From Thermococcus sp. 4557 (GTDB lineage Archaea; Methanobacteriota_B; Thermococci; Thermococcales; Thermococcaceae): DNA of 64,000 nt. A program made the position numbers and the translations under genes. The notes beneath the pieces are model-generated. The model did not search any database. It saw only the letters and a program-made list of their open reading frames with translations, and had not been told where the DNA came from. Positions 27,177 to 35,021 of this stretch are shown here, piece by piece (the first letter of the stretch is position 1; each line of letters opens with the position of its first letter). Location of the stretch: assembly GCF_000221185.1 (NCBI RefSeq), contig NC_015865.1, positions 1,178,001 to 1,242,000 on the forward strand. The letters run 5' to 3'.

Positions 27177-27337
27177 GGCATCTCCTCCTCTAAAACGTAG
27201 ATTTCTCACCAGGTTATTTTTAAGAAGAGATTTAAACACTATACTAATGAAAAAACCTCTATATACGTATTTCGCAAGTATTATATAGGTTAATCCAGCT
27301 ATTGCCCTTATAAGTTGTGAATTTGGGGGGTAATATC
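27177..27337. promoter_or_regulatory. Divergent promoter region of the lipoate island
   Basis: Separates the leftward E1 operon from the rightward lipoyl-E2-acoX operon. Leftward TATA element at 27216-27223 and GGAGGAG ribosome site; rightward ATTATATA at 27290-27297, about 25 bases before a predicted start near 27319, with GGGGGG at 27325-27330. The 160 bases are much richer in A and T than the genes. Shared control of both operons is likely, but no clear palindrome stands out. Confidence 0.65.
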
Positions 27338-27583
27338 ATGAAAAGAGTAAACGTAATAATGCCGAAGCTCGGCATGACCATGAAGAAGGGAGAGATCGTG
27401 GAATGGAAAAAGAAAGCCGGAGAGCACGTCAAGAAAGGAGAAGTTATCGCGGTAGTTCAGTCCGAGAAGCTCACCGGTGAGATAGAGGCACCCGAAAACG
27501 GCCACCTGGTTGAGATACTCCACGACGTGGGTGCCGAAGTGCCCGTCGGGGAGGTTATAGCCATAATAGAGGCGGAAGAGTGA
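27338..27583 (+). CDS. Stand-alone lipoyl-domain protein (split E2 arm)
   Basis: 81 residues making one lipoyl domain: NVIMPKLGMTMKKGEIVEW is the typical start of E2 lipoyl domains, and Lys44 in VQSEKLTGEIEAP is the attachment site. It would carry acyl groups between E1 and the E2 core encoded four bases downstream, so the E2 protein seems to be split into two genes. The ATG at 27338 follows GGGGGGTAATATC; an earlier in-frame ATG-like start at 27317 lacks a ribosome site. Confidence 0.87.
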   Translation: MKRVNVIMPKLGMTMKKGEIVEWKKKAGEHVKKGEVIAVVQSEKLTGEIEAPENGHLVEILHDVGAEVPVGEVIAIIEAEE

Positions 27584-27587
27584 TCGC

Positions 27588-28406
27588 ATGACGGACGAAG
27601 AGGTCAGGATGATAGCGGAGCAGTACGAGATAGACCTCTCGAAGCTTGAGGGCTCAGGGCCGGGTGGTGAGGTAACCCTCGAAGACCTTGAGAGGTACAT
27701 CAAAGAGCACTTCTACCCGAAGGTTCTGAGAGAGGTCAACCTCATCGGGATAAGGAAGGTGATAGCGGGAAGGCTCTCCGAGAGCTACCGAGAGGCAGTC
27801 CACGTCACAATCAACATGGAGGTGGAGATGGACGGGCTCGTTAAGATGAGGAAAAAACTTACCGAGAAGCTCGGGAGGAAGCCGTCCTACACCGTGCTCA
27901 TGCTGAAGTGCATAGCAAAGGCAATCAGGGACTTCATAGACGTGAACGCAACGATGGACGGGGACAAGATAACGGTTTACGACGACATCAATATAAATGT
28001 GGCCGTCGACAGCCCGATAGGGCTGATAACTCCGGTAATCAGGAACGTTGACGAGAAAAGCCTTGAGGAACTTCTCGATGAGTACTCCAACCTCGTGGAG
28101 CGGACGAAGAAGGGCCTCCTGAAGGAAAAGGACTTCGTCGGGGGGACCTTCACGGTCACGAACCTGGGAATGCTGGAGGTTGACTCGTTCACCCCGATAA
28201 TAAACCCACCCCAGGTGGCGATTCTGGGCCTCAATAGAATAGCCGAAAAACCGGTTGTGAGGAACGGAGAGATAAAAAAGGCCAGGGTCATGACCCTGTC
28301 CCTGAGCTTCGACCACAGGGCGATAGACGGTGCTCCAGCAGCGAGGTTCCTGGGACGGGTGAAGCACTACCTGGAAAACCCCGAAGAAGTCTTCGGAGAC
28401 CTGTGA
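27588..28406 (+). CDS. 2-oxoacid/acetoin dehydrogenase E2 core (acyltransferase) without lipoyl domain
   Basis: Transfers the acyl group from lipoate to CoA. Residues ~5-40 are a peripheral-subunit-binding domain (YEIDLSKLEGSGPGGEVTLEDL) that normally docks E1 or E3. Residues ~50-272 are the CAT-like catalytic domain with LSFDHRAIDGA, giving His243 and Asp247, and GTFTVTNLGM. At 272 residues it is shorter than normal E2 because the lipoyl domain is a separate protein just upstream. It is the only E2 in the window, so it may serve both E1 pairs. The acoX-like gene follows after 11 bases. Confidence 0.9.
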   Translation: MTDEEVRMIAEQYEIDLSKLEGSGPGGEVTLEDLERYIKEHFYPKVLREVNLIGIRKVIAGRLSESYREAVHVTINMEVEMDGLVKMRKKLTEKLGRKPSYTVLMLKCIAKAIRDFIDVNATMDGDKITVYDDININVAVDSPIGLITPVIRNVDEKSLEELLDEYSNLVERTKKGLLKEKDFVGGTFTVTNLGMLEVDSFTPIINPPQVAILGLNRIAEKPVVRNGEIKKARVMTLSLSFDHRAIDGAPAARFLGRVKHYLENPEEVFGDL

Positions 28407-28417
28407 GGGGCTGAAGC

Positions 28418-29398
28418 ATGAAGAAAGGAGTCGTCGGGATAATAGCCAATCCGGAATCCGGAAGGGACATAAGGCGGCTGGTCGCCCACGCCAGTGTCTT
28501 CGACAACATGGAGAAGGTCAGCATAGTCGAGAGGCTCCTCCTTATACTCCAGGAGCTGGGGGTGGAGAGGGTAATCGGCATGCCCGAGACCTTCGGGATA
28601 ATCCCCGGCGCAAAGCGGGCCGTGGAGGAGCACCTGAGCATCGAGGTCGAGCTGATGGATATGAAGATATTTGGGGACTGGCGCGACACCTACAAAGCGG
28701 CCGAAAACCTCAGGGAGGAGGCGTCGGTCATAGTGGTGATAGGCGGCGACGGAACCAACAGGATAGTGGCGAAAGCCTGCGGGGACACGCCGATAATGCC
28801 CATCTCCACCGGAACCAACAACGTCTTTCCATACATGATAGAGGCCACGATAGCCGGAGAAGCCGTGGCGGCGATAGCGACCGGAGTCGTAACGCCGGAG
28901 GAAGGAACCTACAGGACGAAGAGGATAGAACTCTTCGAAAACGGCGAGCTGAGGGACATAGCACTCATAGACGCGGCCGCAACGACTCACTCCTTTGTCG
29001 GCTCAAAGGCCGTGTGGAAACCGGAGTATCTCAGGGAACTCGTGGTCAGCCGTTGCTCACCCTCAAACATTGGACTCAGCTCCATCGCCGGAATCCTGAG
29101 GGAGGTAAAGGAGGAGGACGATTTCGGGCTGTACCTGGAGATAGGAAAGGGCAGGCCGGTAAAGGCTCCGATAGCGCCGGGGGTCTTCAAACGGGTTCTC
29201 ATTGGAGAGGTCAGGGAGGTACCCCTCGGGGAGGAGATTGAGATACACACCACTCCAACCCTCTTCGCCCTCGATGGCGAGAGGGAGGTCGAGATGGACG
29301 GCGAGATAACAGCCAGGCTCACAAGAACGGGACCGAGGGTGATAGACTACAGGAAAACCCTCAGGCTCGCGGCGGAGAGGGGCTTCTTCGAGGGTTAG
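28418..29398 (+). CDS. AcoX-like ATP-NAD kinase family protein
   Basis: 326 residues with the diacylglycerol/NAD-kinase fold signature VIGGDGTNRIVAK and STGTNNVFP. It begins GIIANPESGRDIRRLVAHASVFD, a pattern of the AcoX branch (ATP-NAD kinase-like proteins in acetoin catabolism operons). The biochemical role of AcoX is not established; a kinase acting on NAD or a small metabolite is the family-based guess. GAGGGGCTGAAGC precedes the ATG. Last gene of the rightward operon; its stop overlaps that of the convergent lipoate ligase by two bases. Confidence 0.82.
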   Translation: MKKGVVGIIANPESGRDIRRLVAHASVFDNMEKVSIVERLLLILQELGVERVIGMPETFGIIPGAKRAVEEHLSIEVELMDMKIFGDWRDTYKAAENLREEASVIVVIGGDGTNRIVAKACGDTPIMPISTGTNNVFPYMIEATIAGEAVAAIATGVVTPEEGTYRTKRIELFENGELRDIALIDAAATTHSFVGSKAVWKPEYLRELVVSRCSPSNIGLSSIAGILREVKEEDDFGLYLEIGKGRPVKAPIAPGVFKRVLIGEVREVPLGEEIEIHTTPTLFALDGEREVEMDGEITARLTRTGPRVIDYRKTLRLAAERGFFEG

Positions 29399-30198
29399 AG
29401 GGCCAAGCCTTTTAGTTCATTTTCTATATTTTCCTCAATACTCGCCAGATGAGACGAGGGAAGTCTGAGGTTCCATTCTTCGTGAGAGTACTTGAAGCGG
29501 TAGAGAATCCTGGCAACGTCAAGCTCCTCCTTCGACGGCTCATCCACGTAAGCGTCCTCTGAAAGCACCTTGGAATACCCTCCAATCAGAGCGTCCATGA
29601 CACTATCCACATCGAGCCCCCCAACGAACTCAAGGAGGTTCGCCACACGGTACTTCACTGGGTCAACGGAGGGCCCGAGTCTCTCCGGGACCCTAAGTAG
29701 GGCCCGAAGTGTCATTAAATCCGCATCAACCAGGATGGAGCCGTGCAGAAAGAGAACACCCCACCTGATGCTCGCGGCGGTTCCCGAAACCTTTCTTCCG
29801 TTCACGACAACGTCGTTCGTGTTCCTGAGGTAGGGGGAGAGACCCAGGGACTCGAGGGCGGTGAGCGTGCCCCGAAGGACGGTCCCGTAGAGGTACGATA
29901 TGGGAAACTCAACCTCTCTCTTCATGACTATTGAGTAGTTTACACAGCCTCGGTCGAGGTACACGGTACCCCCACCGCTGAAGCGCTTGATGAGGGGGAT
30001 TCCCTCATTACTGGCCACGTCAAGATTGACGTCCTCTTCGGCGCTTCTGAAGTACCCGAGAACGACAGAACGTGAGGTCCTCCAAAGGCGAAGGGTGTCG
30101 GGAATCTTATCCCTAGCCCGCAACCTGGCCAGGGCCTCCTCAAAGGCCAGGTCGAACTTTGGGTCGCCGCTATCGAAGACCAACACCCGAAGGGACAT
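29395..30198 (-). CDS. lplA: Lipoate--protein ligase (LplA/LipL-type)
   Basis: Attaches lipoate or octanoate to the lipoyl lysines. BPL/LplA fold motifs: KRFSGGGTVYLDRGCVNYS (lipoate loop), NDVVVNGRKVSGTA with the substrate-binding lysine, and GSILVDADL. Residues ~225-267 (KEELDVARILYRFKYSHEEWN) resemble the accessory C-terminal domain end of ligases. 267 residues. It shares the locus with two lipoyl proteins, its obvious substrates. The TATA element at 30220-30227 lies 25 bases before the ATG and there is no ribosome site, so the message is likely leaderless. Confidence 0.88.
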   Translation of the reverse strand: MSLRVLVFDSGDPKFDLAFEEALARLRARDKIPDTLRLWRTSRSVVLGYFRSAEEDVNLDVASNEGIPLIKRFSGGGTVYLDRGCVNYSIVMKREVEFPISYLYGTVLRGTLTALESLGLSPYLRNTNDVVVNGRKVSGTAASIRWGVLFLHGSILVDADLMTLRALLRVPERLGPSVDPVKYRVANLLEFVGGLDVDSVMDALIGGYSKVLSEDAYVDEPSKEELDVARILYRFKYSHEEWNLRLPSSHLASIEENIENELKGLAL

Positions 30199-30219
30199 GG
30201 TTAAGAATTGTCGGTGAAC

Positions 30220-30264
30220 ACTATAAAGTTGGGGGTGGAAAAAGCATTAATTGTGAACCCCCAA
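30220..30264 (-). promoter_or_regulatory. lplA promoter with inverted repeat
   Basis: TATA element TTTATAGT (complement of 30220-30227) abutted upstream by TTGGGGGT (30229-30236), which pairs perfectly with ACCCCCAA (30257-30264) across 20 bases. The repeat covers the TFB-recognition region, a usual place for archaeal operators. Confidence 0.5.
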
Positions 30265-30341
30265 TCTTTAACGGCCGCGATGAAGAGAAAGCACCTCCTC
30301 TGAGACCGGCGTGAGTGCTGAGACGTCCACGGACGGAGCGG

Positions 30342-31532
30342 CTACTTCATGTCCTCCACGTAGAGGAAGAGCGCCTTGAGGTACTCCGTGTCCTTCGAGG
30401 CCATGAGTATCGGGTGGTCAGGGGCCTGCGTCCTGTAGGGCTCGAGGAGCCTGAGGAACTTGCCCGCCTTGGCCGCGGCCGCTATCACCATGTCCTTGAA
30501 GGCCTGCATATCAACGTGCTGGGAGCAGGATGCAGTGACGAGTACGCCGCCCTCCTTAACGAGCTGCATGCCCGCGTAGTTCACGTTGAAGTAAGCCCTG
30601 AGCCCCCTCTTAAGGTCCTTCTCGTGCTGGACAAAGGCCGGCGGATCGAGAATCACGACGTCGAACTTCTCGCCCCTCTTTATCATGTCCTCCATGACCT
30701 GGAACGCGCTCCCCACGACGTACTTCATCCTGTCATCCACGCCGTTGAGCTTGGCGTTCTCCTTCACCATGTTTATGGCCCAGGGGGACTTATCCACAGC
30801 GACGACCTCGTCGGCGCCTGCGACGGCGGCGTGTATCGCGAAGCCGCCGGTGTAGGTGAAGACATCGAGAACCCGCATTCCCGGCTTGACGTACTTCTCA
30901 AGGGCTATTCTGTTCTCCCTCTGGTCGAGGAAGAAGCCTGTCTTCTGGCCGCGCATGTCCACGATGAACTTGGCCCTGCCCTCCTCGATTATGGTGCGGT
31001 ACTTCTCCTTGCCAAGCAAAACCCTCTCTATCTCGGGCAGGCCCTCCCTGCGCCTGCTCCTTCCGGTGTTCTTCTCGAAGACGGTCTCAATCTCAGGCTC
31101 GGCCTCCATTATGGCCTCGGCAACGTCGAGCTTGAACCTCTCCATTCCAACGCTCGAAATCTGGACCGAGGCAATCTCGTTGAAGCGGTCAACTATGAGG
31201 CCGGGCAGATAGTCCGCCTCGCCGTACACCATGCGGTAAGCCTTGTCGTAGCCGAGGACCTTCTTACGGTACTCGTTGGCCTTCTTTATCCTCTCGCGGA
31301 AGAGCTCCTTGTTAACCTCCGTGTGCTCGTCCTGGGTTATGAGCCTGACCATGATGTTGGAGTTCGGGTTAATGAAGCCCCTGCCCAGGAACTTGCCCCC
31401 GCGCGTGTAGACCTCGGCTATGTCACCAGGCCTTATCTCGCCCTCGGTTCTCACGACCCCCTTCTTGAAAACTATCATCGCACCCTTGCCTATCGCTCTC
31501 GCAGCCTGAGCGTCAACTATAACCTTCGCCAT
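30342..31532 (-). CDS. RlmI-like rRNA (cytosine-C5) methyltransferase with PUA domain
   Basis: 396 residues. An N-terminal PUA domain (residues ~1-75, VDAQAARAIGKGAMIVFKKG), a middle domain and a C-terminal Rossmann methyltransferase: SAM loop VLDVFTYTGGFAIHA, acidic VAVDKSPWA, and VILDPPAFVQ with a later TASCSQHV carrying the candidate cysteine. This is the RlmI/YccW layout, also known from a P. horikoshii structure. It likely modifies 23S rRNA; the site cannot be read. RBS GGTGGTGAGAG. It faces the next gene divergently. Confidence 0.87.
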   Translation of the reverse strand: MAKVIVDAQAARAIGKGAMIVFKKGVVRTEGEIRPGDIAEVYTRGGKFLGRGFINPNSNIMVRLITQDEHTEVNKELFRERIKKANEYRKKVLGYDKAYRMVYGEADYLPGLIVDRFNEIASVQISSVGMERFKLDVAEAIMEAEPEIETVFEKNTGRSRRREGLPEIERVLLGKEKYRTIIEEGRAKFIVDMRGQKTGFFLDQRENRIALEKYVKPGMRVLDVFTYTGGFAIHAAVAGADEVVAVDKSPWAINMVKENAKLNGVDDRMKYVVGSAFQVMEDMIKRGEKFDVVILDPPAFVQHEKDLKRGLRAYFNVNYAGMQLVKEGGVLVTASCSQHVDMQAFKDMVIAAAAKAGKFLRLLEPYRTQAPDHPILMASKDTEYLKALFLYVEDMK

Positions 31533-31602
31533 CTCTCACCACCGGTGGAAGTTCGGCGATAGGTATATAACCCTTAGCGTCCTATACTATGCTGGTGATT
31601 CT

Positions 31603-31911
31603 ATGCACTTCGAGGTAGTGAAAGAGTTTCTTGAGGAAACCGGGGCGGATTGGATAGAGATTGACGGCGAAATCCACCTCGAGCCGGAGGTCTTCTACGA
31701 GGTCTGGAAATACGTCGGCCAGCCGGACCTCGAAACGTACGTCATCGAGGACGAGGTCGTCGAACCGGGTTCTTACGATCCGCCCGAGATGAAATACACC
31801 GACATGAAAAAGGTGAAGGTCAAAAAGGCCTACTTCACCACCCTCGACGGCAAGAAAATCGTAACCGACTACGTTGAGCTCCAGAAGATTCTGAAGGAGA
31901 AATCCGTCTGA
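31603..31911 (+). CDS. Conserved hypothetical protein (possibly DUF5748)
   Basis: 102 residues, acidic, no membrane segment or signal. Sequence begins HFEVVKEFLEETGADWIEI and contains a Pro/Tyr-rich middle (EPGSYDPPEMKYTD) and a C-terminal helix. I think it matches DUF5748, a Thermococcales family with no assigned function, but this is memory-based. GGTGATTCT is a good ribosome site. Monocistronic, divergent from the rRNA methyltransferase gene. Confidence 0.6.
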   Translation: MHFEVVKEFLEETGADWIEIDGEIHLEPEVFYEVWKYVGQPDLETYVIEDEVVEPGSYDPPEMKYTDMKKVKVKKAYFTTLDGKKIVTDYVELQKILKEKSV

Positions 31912-31926
31912 ACCTCCTTCCCATTC

Positions 31927-33057
31927 TTATCCGATTATTATTGGGAGCATCAGCACTCCCATGCAGTTCGTTCTCTTGACCCCGAGCACCGCCGCCAGCA
32001 GTCCGATCATCGCGCCTCCCAGGAGAACGACCAAACCGGTGACACCATCGAAGAGGTACGAGAGGGCCACGAGAACCCCGGCGACCGCGGAGTTTAGCGC
32101 CCGGTACGGAACCCGTCCGAGCAGGCGGAGTATGAGGGCCGCGAGCGGCTCGGCATAGAGGAGAACCGCCATCGAAACGAAAACGGCCGCCAGGAGGTAG
32201 AAGCTGATATCATTCCCCGGAACGGGCGCCATCAGGGCAACGATACCGTTTCTCCTCCTTCCGGTTGAGAGGAAGTTGGCGAAGGAGAACATGAAGTTGG
32301 CGGTGTTCACGGAGAACACGACGGTCAGGAAGGAGCGCTCGTCCTTCGAAAGGAGGGAACCGATGAGGGCCGCCTGGGACGCCGTGAAGGCCGGAACAAG
32401 GGAGGCGACCATTCCAAGGAGCGTCCCAAGGAGGGATAGGCCGGCGAAGCGGCGCCTGCCCAGGAGGATTCTACCGTCTTCCCCGCCGCCTATGCGAGCT
32501 GCCCCGCTTCTCAGGGCCAGCAGAACGACGGAGAGCCCAAAGAGGCCCGTGAACAGGTGGTAGAACGGCTGGGAGAGGCCCAGCCTGAAGGTCAGAATGC
32601 CCAGGAGGCCGGAGAGCAGGAAGACGAGGAGGGCAAAGGCCTTCCCCCTGCCCCTCTCCGTCCCGACCACAAGGGCCGCCAGGAGGAGAACGAAGAGGCG
32701 GCCGAGTTCCGGGCGGTATCTCCTGGCCAGCGGCATGTAGAACGGCATGAGGGGGATGGACAGGAGAACCGCCAGAAAACTCGCCCAGAGGGCGATCCTG
32801 ACGACCTCCATCGCCCGCCCCCTGAGAACGAGCCTGTGAGCTGGAAGAACGCCGAGCGCCGTGCCCTCGTCGGGAACTCCCAGGAAGGCGGAGGGGATGA
32901 CGTCAAGGAAAGTGTGGGTCAGCCCCATAGCGAACAGGAGGAGGTTGCTGCGGACTCCCATGCCAGATAGAAAGGCTCCCAGGGTGTTGACGTGTATTCC
33001 CGGCGCGATACCGCTCAAGGTTCCGCCCGCGATGCCCGTCAGCAGTTCCCGGAGCAC
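31927..33057 (-). CDS. TctA-like (COG1784/DUF112) membrane permease
   Basis: 376 residues with about ten hydrophobic segments. The opening GIAGGTLSGIAPGIHVNTLG and the internal GMVASLVPAFTASQAAL are the twin G-x-x-x-G-x-x-P motifs of archaeal TctA-family permeases (tripartite tricarboxylate transporter, large membrane subunit). No TctB or TctC gene adjoins. GTG start with GGGGATGA upstream. The start overlaps the previous gene by 19 bases, so the two are translationally coupled. Substrate unknown; carboxylates are the family guess. Confidence 0.75.
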   Translation of the reverse strand: MLRELLTGIAGGTLSGIAPGIHVNTLGAFLSGMGVRSNLLLFAMGLTHTFLDVIPSAFLGVPDEGTALGVLPAHRLVLRGRAMEVVRIALWASFLAVLLSIPLMPFYMPLARRYRPELGRLFVLLLAALVVGTERGRGKAFALLVFLLSGLLGILTFRLGLSQPFYHLFTGLFGLSVVLLALRSGAARIGGGEDGRILLGRRRFAGLSLLGTLLGMVASLVPAFTASQAALIGSLLSKDERSFLTVVFSVNTANFMFSFANFLSTGRRRNGIVALMAPVPGNDISFYLLAAVFVSMAVLLYAEPLAALILRLLGRVPYRALNSAVAGVLVALSYLFDGVTGLVVLLGGAMIGLLAAVLGVKRTNCMGVLMLPIIIG

Positions 33058-34205
33058 ACGTCATCCCCCGAGGCAACCTCGAAGGCGGGCATACCTCGAT
33101 AGGTCGTGAAGAATCCGTAGGCGGTGACGGTTTCGTTTTCATCCAGCCCTACTCCCAGCGACTTCCTCAGCTTGAGGAGCACCCAGCAGTCCCCGGCAGT
33201 CACGTTGGCCAGGCCGAAGCCGTTTCTGTAAACCTTAACCCACGAGACGTTTCCGCTTATTCTGGCGAAGCTCCCGTCGGAGAAGTTGCAGATGGAGTTC
33301 GGAAGCAGTTCCCTCGGCCTCATCACCGTGCAGTTGAGGCAAAGGAGAGATGAAGGCCTCCTCAGGGCCTCGACGCGGAGCAAATCTCCAGCCCTGGCGG
33401 AGAAGCCGTAGAGCCTCAGGTCAGAGCAGTCGAGTCTGAGGGAGCGGCCGGTTCCGAGGACGGTGCAGTTGCCGACGGCGATATCCCCCATCCCCGCGTC
33501 CCTGAGGGGTCTCCTCTCCGCGGCCCCGAGCACCTGGATGTCGTCCCGGGAATCAACGAAGAGGGAGACCCTGGAGTAGAGCCTGACGATTCCAAGAACC
33601 CTGACCCTCAGGCCGGGCTCGAGTTCGACGCCGTAGGGAGGATAGACCGCTATCTCCTCGCTGCCGTTCCAGATGAGCGTCTGTCTGCCGGAGTAGAGAA
33701 CGGTTCCCCCCCCCTCCCAGGGCATCCCATTGGCGGGGCCGTCGGGGAGGCCAAGCCGCCGATAGCGGAGGGGGTAGAACTTTCCACCGTGCCAGAGGCC
33801 CTTGACGCTGACCATCTCCCCCTTGGCCGCGTCTATCGGGAGCGCAAGCAGTATCTTTGCGGGTGTGAGGAGGTAATATCCACGTGAAGGCCAGTACGCC
33901 CCGGTCATCGAGTCGAGGGGGAACGTCGGTTCCGCGGGCTCCACCCTCTCGGGTCTCATCCTGGGGCCGGAGGTGGAGTTGCGAGGAACTCCAACAACCC
34001 TGTAAACCGTTCCAACGTCGAGCGAGGCGTAGACTCCGATGCTCTCAGTTCCGTTGGTCAGGATGGAGAAGCCGTCCTCGGAATACACGCAGAGGCCAAC
34101 GAACGCGCTGGACTCGACCCGGCTCTCACCTACGACAGCCAGCGCAGTTAACACAACTATTGAGCCGACCATCAATACAACTGCAATTCTCCTGTTTATG
34201 ACCAT
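33039..34205 (-). CDS. Unrecognised secreted or membrane-anchored beta-rich protein
   Basis: 388 residues. An N-terminal hydrophobic segment (residues 7-26) is a signal anchor; the rest is extracytoplasmic, with six cysteines, several N-x-S/T glycosylation sites and repeated short beta units, e.g. GTVYRVVGVPR, GLRVRVLGIVRLYS and GDLLRVEALRR. Those repeats look like OB-type barrels (a strand pair after 'G-x-x-v-r-v-x-G'), but I cannot assign a family. Coupled to the TctA-like permease downstream by a 19-base overlap, hence a possible accessory or substrate-capturing subunit. A TTTTTAAG TATA box 25 bases before the ATG without ribosome site indicates a leaderless message. Confidence 0.65.
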   Translation of the reverse strand: MVINRRIAVVLMVGSIVVLTALAVVGESRVESSAFVGLCVYSEDGFSILTNGTESIGVYASLDVGTVYRVVGVPRNSTSGPRMRPERVEPAEPTFPLDSMTGAYWPSRGYYLLTPAKILLALPIDAAKGEMVSVKGLWHGGKFYPLRYRRLGLPDGPANGMPWEGGGTVLYSGRQTLIWNGSEEIAVYPPYGVELEPGLRVRVLGIVRLYSRVSLFVDSRDDIQVLGAAERRPLRDAGMGDIAVGNCTVLGTGRSLRLDCSDLRLYGFSARAGDLLRVEALRRPSSLLCLNCTVMRPRELLPNSICNFSDGSFARISGNVSWVKVYRNGFGLANVTAGDCWVLLKLRKSLGVGLDENETVTAYGFFTTYRGMPAFEVASGDDVCSGNC

Positions 34206-34271
34206 GATTAAAAGTAATCATCGAGCCTTAAAAACTTTACCCCACCCGGTGGTGCAAAGAGAAGGAGGGGG

Positions 34272-35021
34272 TCAGTAAACTTCGCCGCTCGGATAGACCA
34301 CGATGCCCTTCTCGTTTATCTCGAAGGGATACTTCTTCATCGAGTGCTTGGTCTCGCGCATCTTCCTTATCAGGAGGTAGCGCTTCAGCTCGACCTCCTT
34401 CTCAACGAAGTCGAGAAGGATGACACCCCTGGCTATGTACTCCTCTATGCCGTAGCGGCTTATCTTGCCCCTGCTCGGTTCGGGGGCCTCGGTGGTGAGT
34501 ATCGAGGTGACCCCCATCTCAAGGAGAATCGTGTTGAGCTGAAGAAGAACCTCCCTGATTTCATTCTCCTTCCTGAGCCTGAACGCGATGGAGGGGATAG
34601 AGTCTATCACGAGCCTCTTGGCATCGATGGCCTTGACAACGCGGTATATGTAGCGGAGGAAGTCCTCTGCGTTGAGGTTGCCCTCAAGAACGTACTGCTC
34701 CTCGGAGGGAAGGCCTACAACAGCGCTCACACCATCCACGATGGCTATCTTTCTCTCCCTCTCGTACTTCTCAAAGTCCCACCCAAAGGCGAGCATCTCC
34801 TTCCTGAGGTCCTGGGCCCTCTCCTCAAGGGTGACGATAACTCCAGGCTCGTTGTAGAGCTCGGCACCTTTATAGACGAACTGGACACCAAAAGTAGTCT
34901 TGCCGCTTCCGGTAGGGCCGGTAACCAGAACCGTGGTTCCGCTGGGAAAGCCGCCCTGGATTAAATCATCAAAGCCAGGAATGCCACTTTTCAATCTTTC
35001 AACTGTGTATTTCGTGACCAT
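34272..35021 (-). CDS. KaiC-like RecA-superfamily ATPase
   Basis: 249 residues with one KaiC domain: GIPGFDDLIQGGFPSGTTVLV, Walker A GPTGSGKTT, catalytic Glu pair LEERAQDL, Walker B LVIDSIPS, and TTEAPEPSRGKISRYGIEEY. Single-domain archaeal KaiC proteins are ATPases with signalling or DNA-related roles; no clock function is implied. The ATG at 35021 follows GAGGGTGGTCTGT; a longer frame upstream lacks a start signal. Divergent from primase. TATA box TTTATATC about 65-75 bases upstream (35086-35095). Confidence 0.85.
   Translation of the reverse strand: MVTKYTVERLKSGIPGFDDLIQGGFPSGTTVLVTGPTGSGKTTFGVQFVYKGAELYNEPGVIVTLEERAQDLRKEMLAFGWDFEKYERERKIAIVDGVSAVVGLPSEEQYVLEGNLNAEDFLRYIYRVVKAIDAKRLVIDSIPSIAFRLRKENEIREVLLQLNTILLEMGVTSILTTEAPEPSRGKISRYGIEEYIARGVILLDFVEKEVELKRYLLIRKMRETKHSMKKYPFEINEKGIVVYPSGEVY

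Noticed and set aside
27581-27590. Frameshift joining the lipoyl protein and E2 core
   Set aside because: The lipoyl gene ends in a clean stop after a complete domain and the next ATG starts at once with a natural N-terminus; homologue comparison is still needed, so a split gene is preferred.
30277-30330. Possible C/D box guide RNA (GCGATGA ... CTGA ... GTGAGTG CTGA)
   Set aside because: The C box has a mismatch, C' is poor and leaves no second guide before the D box, and the 3' part runs into the end of the methyltransferase gene.
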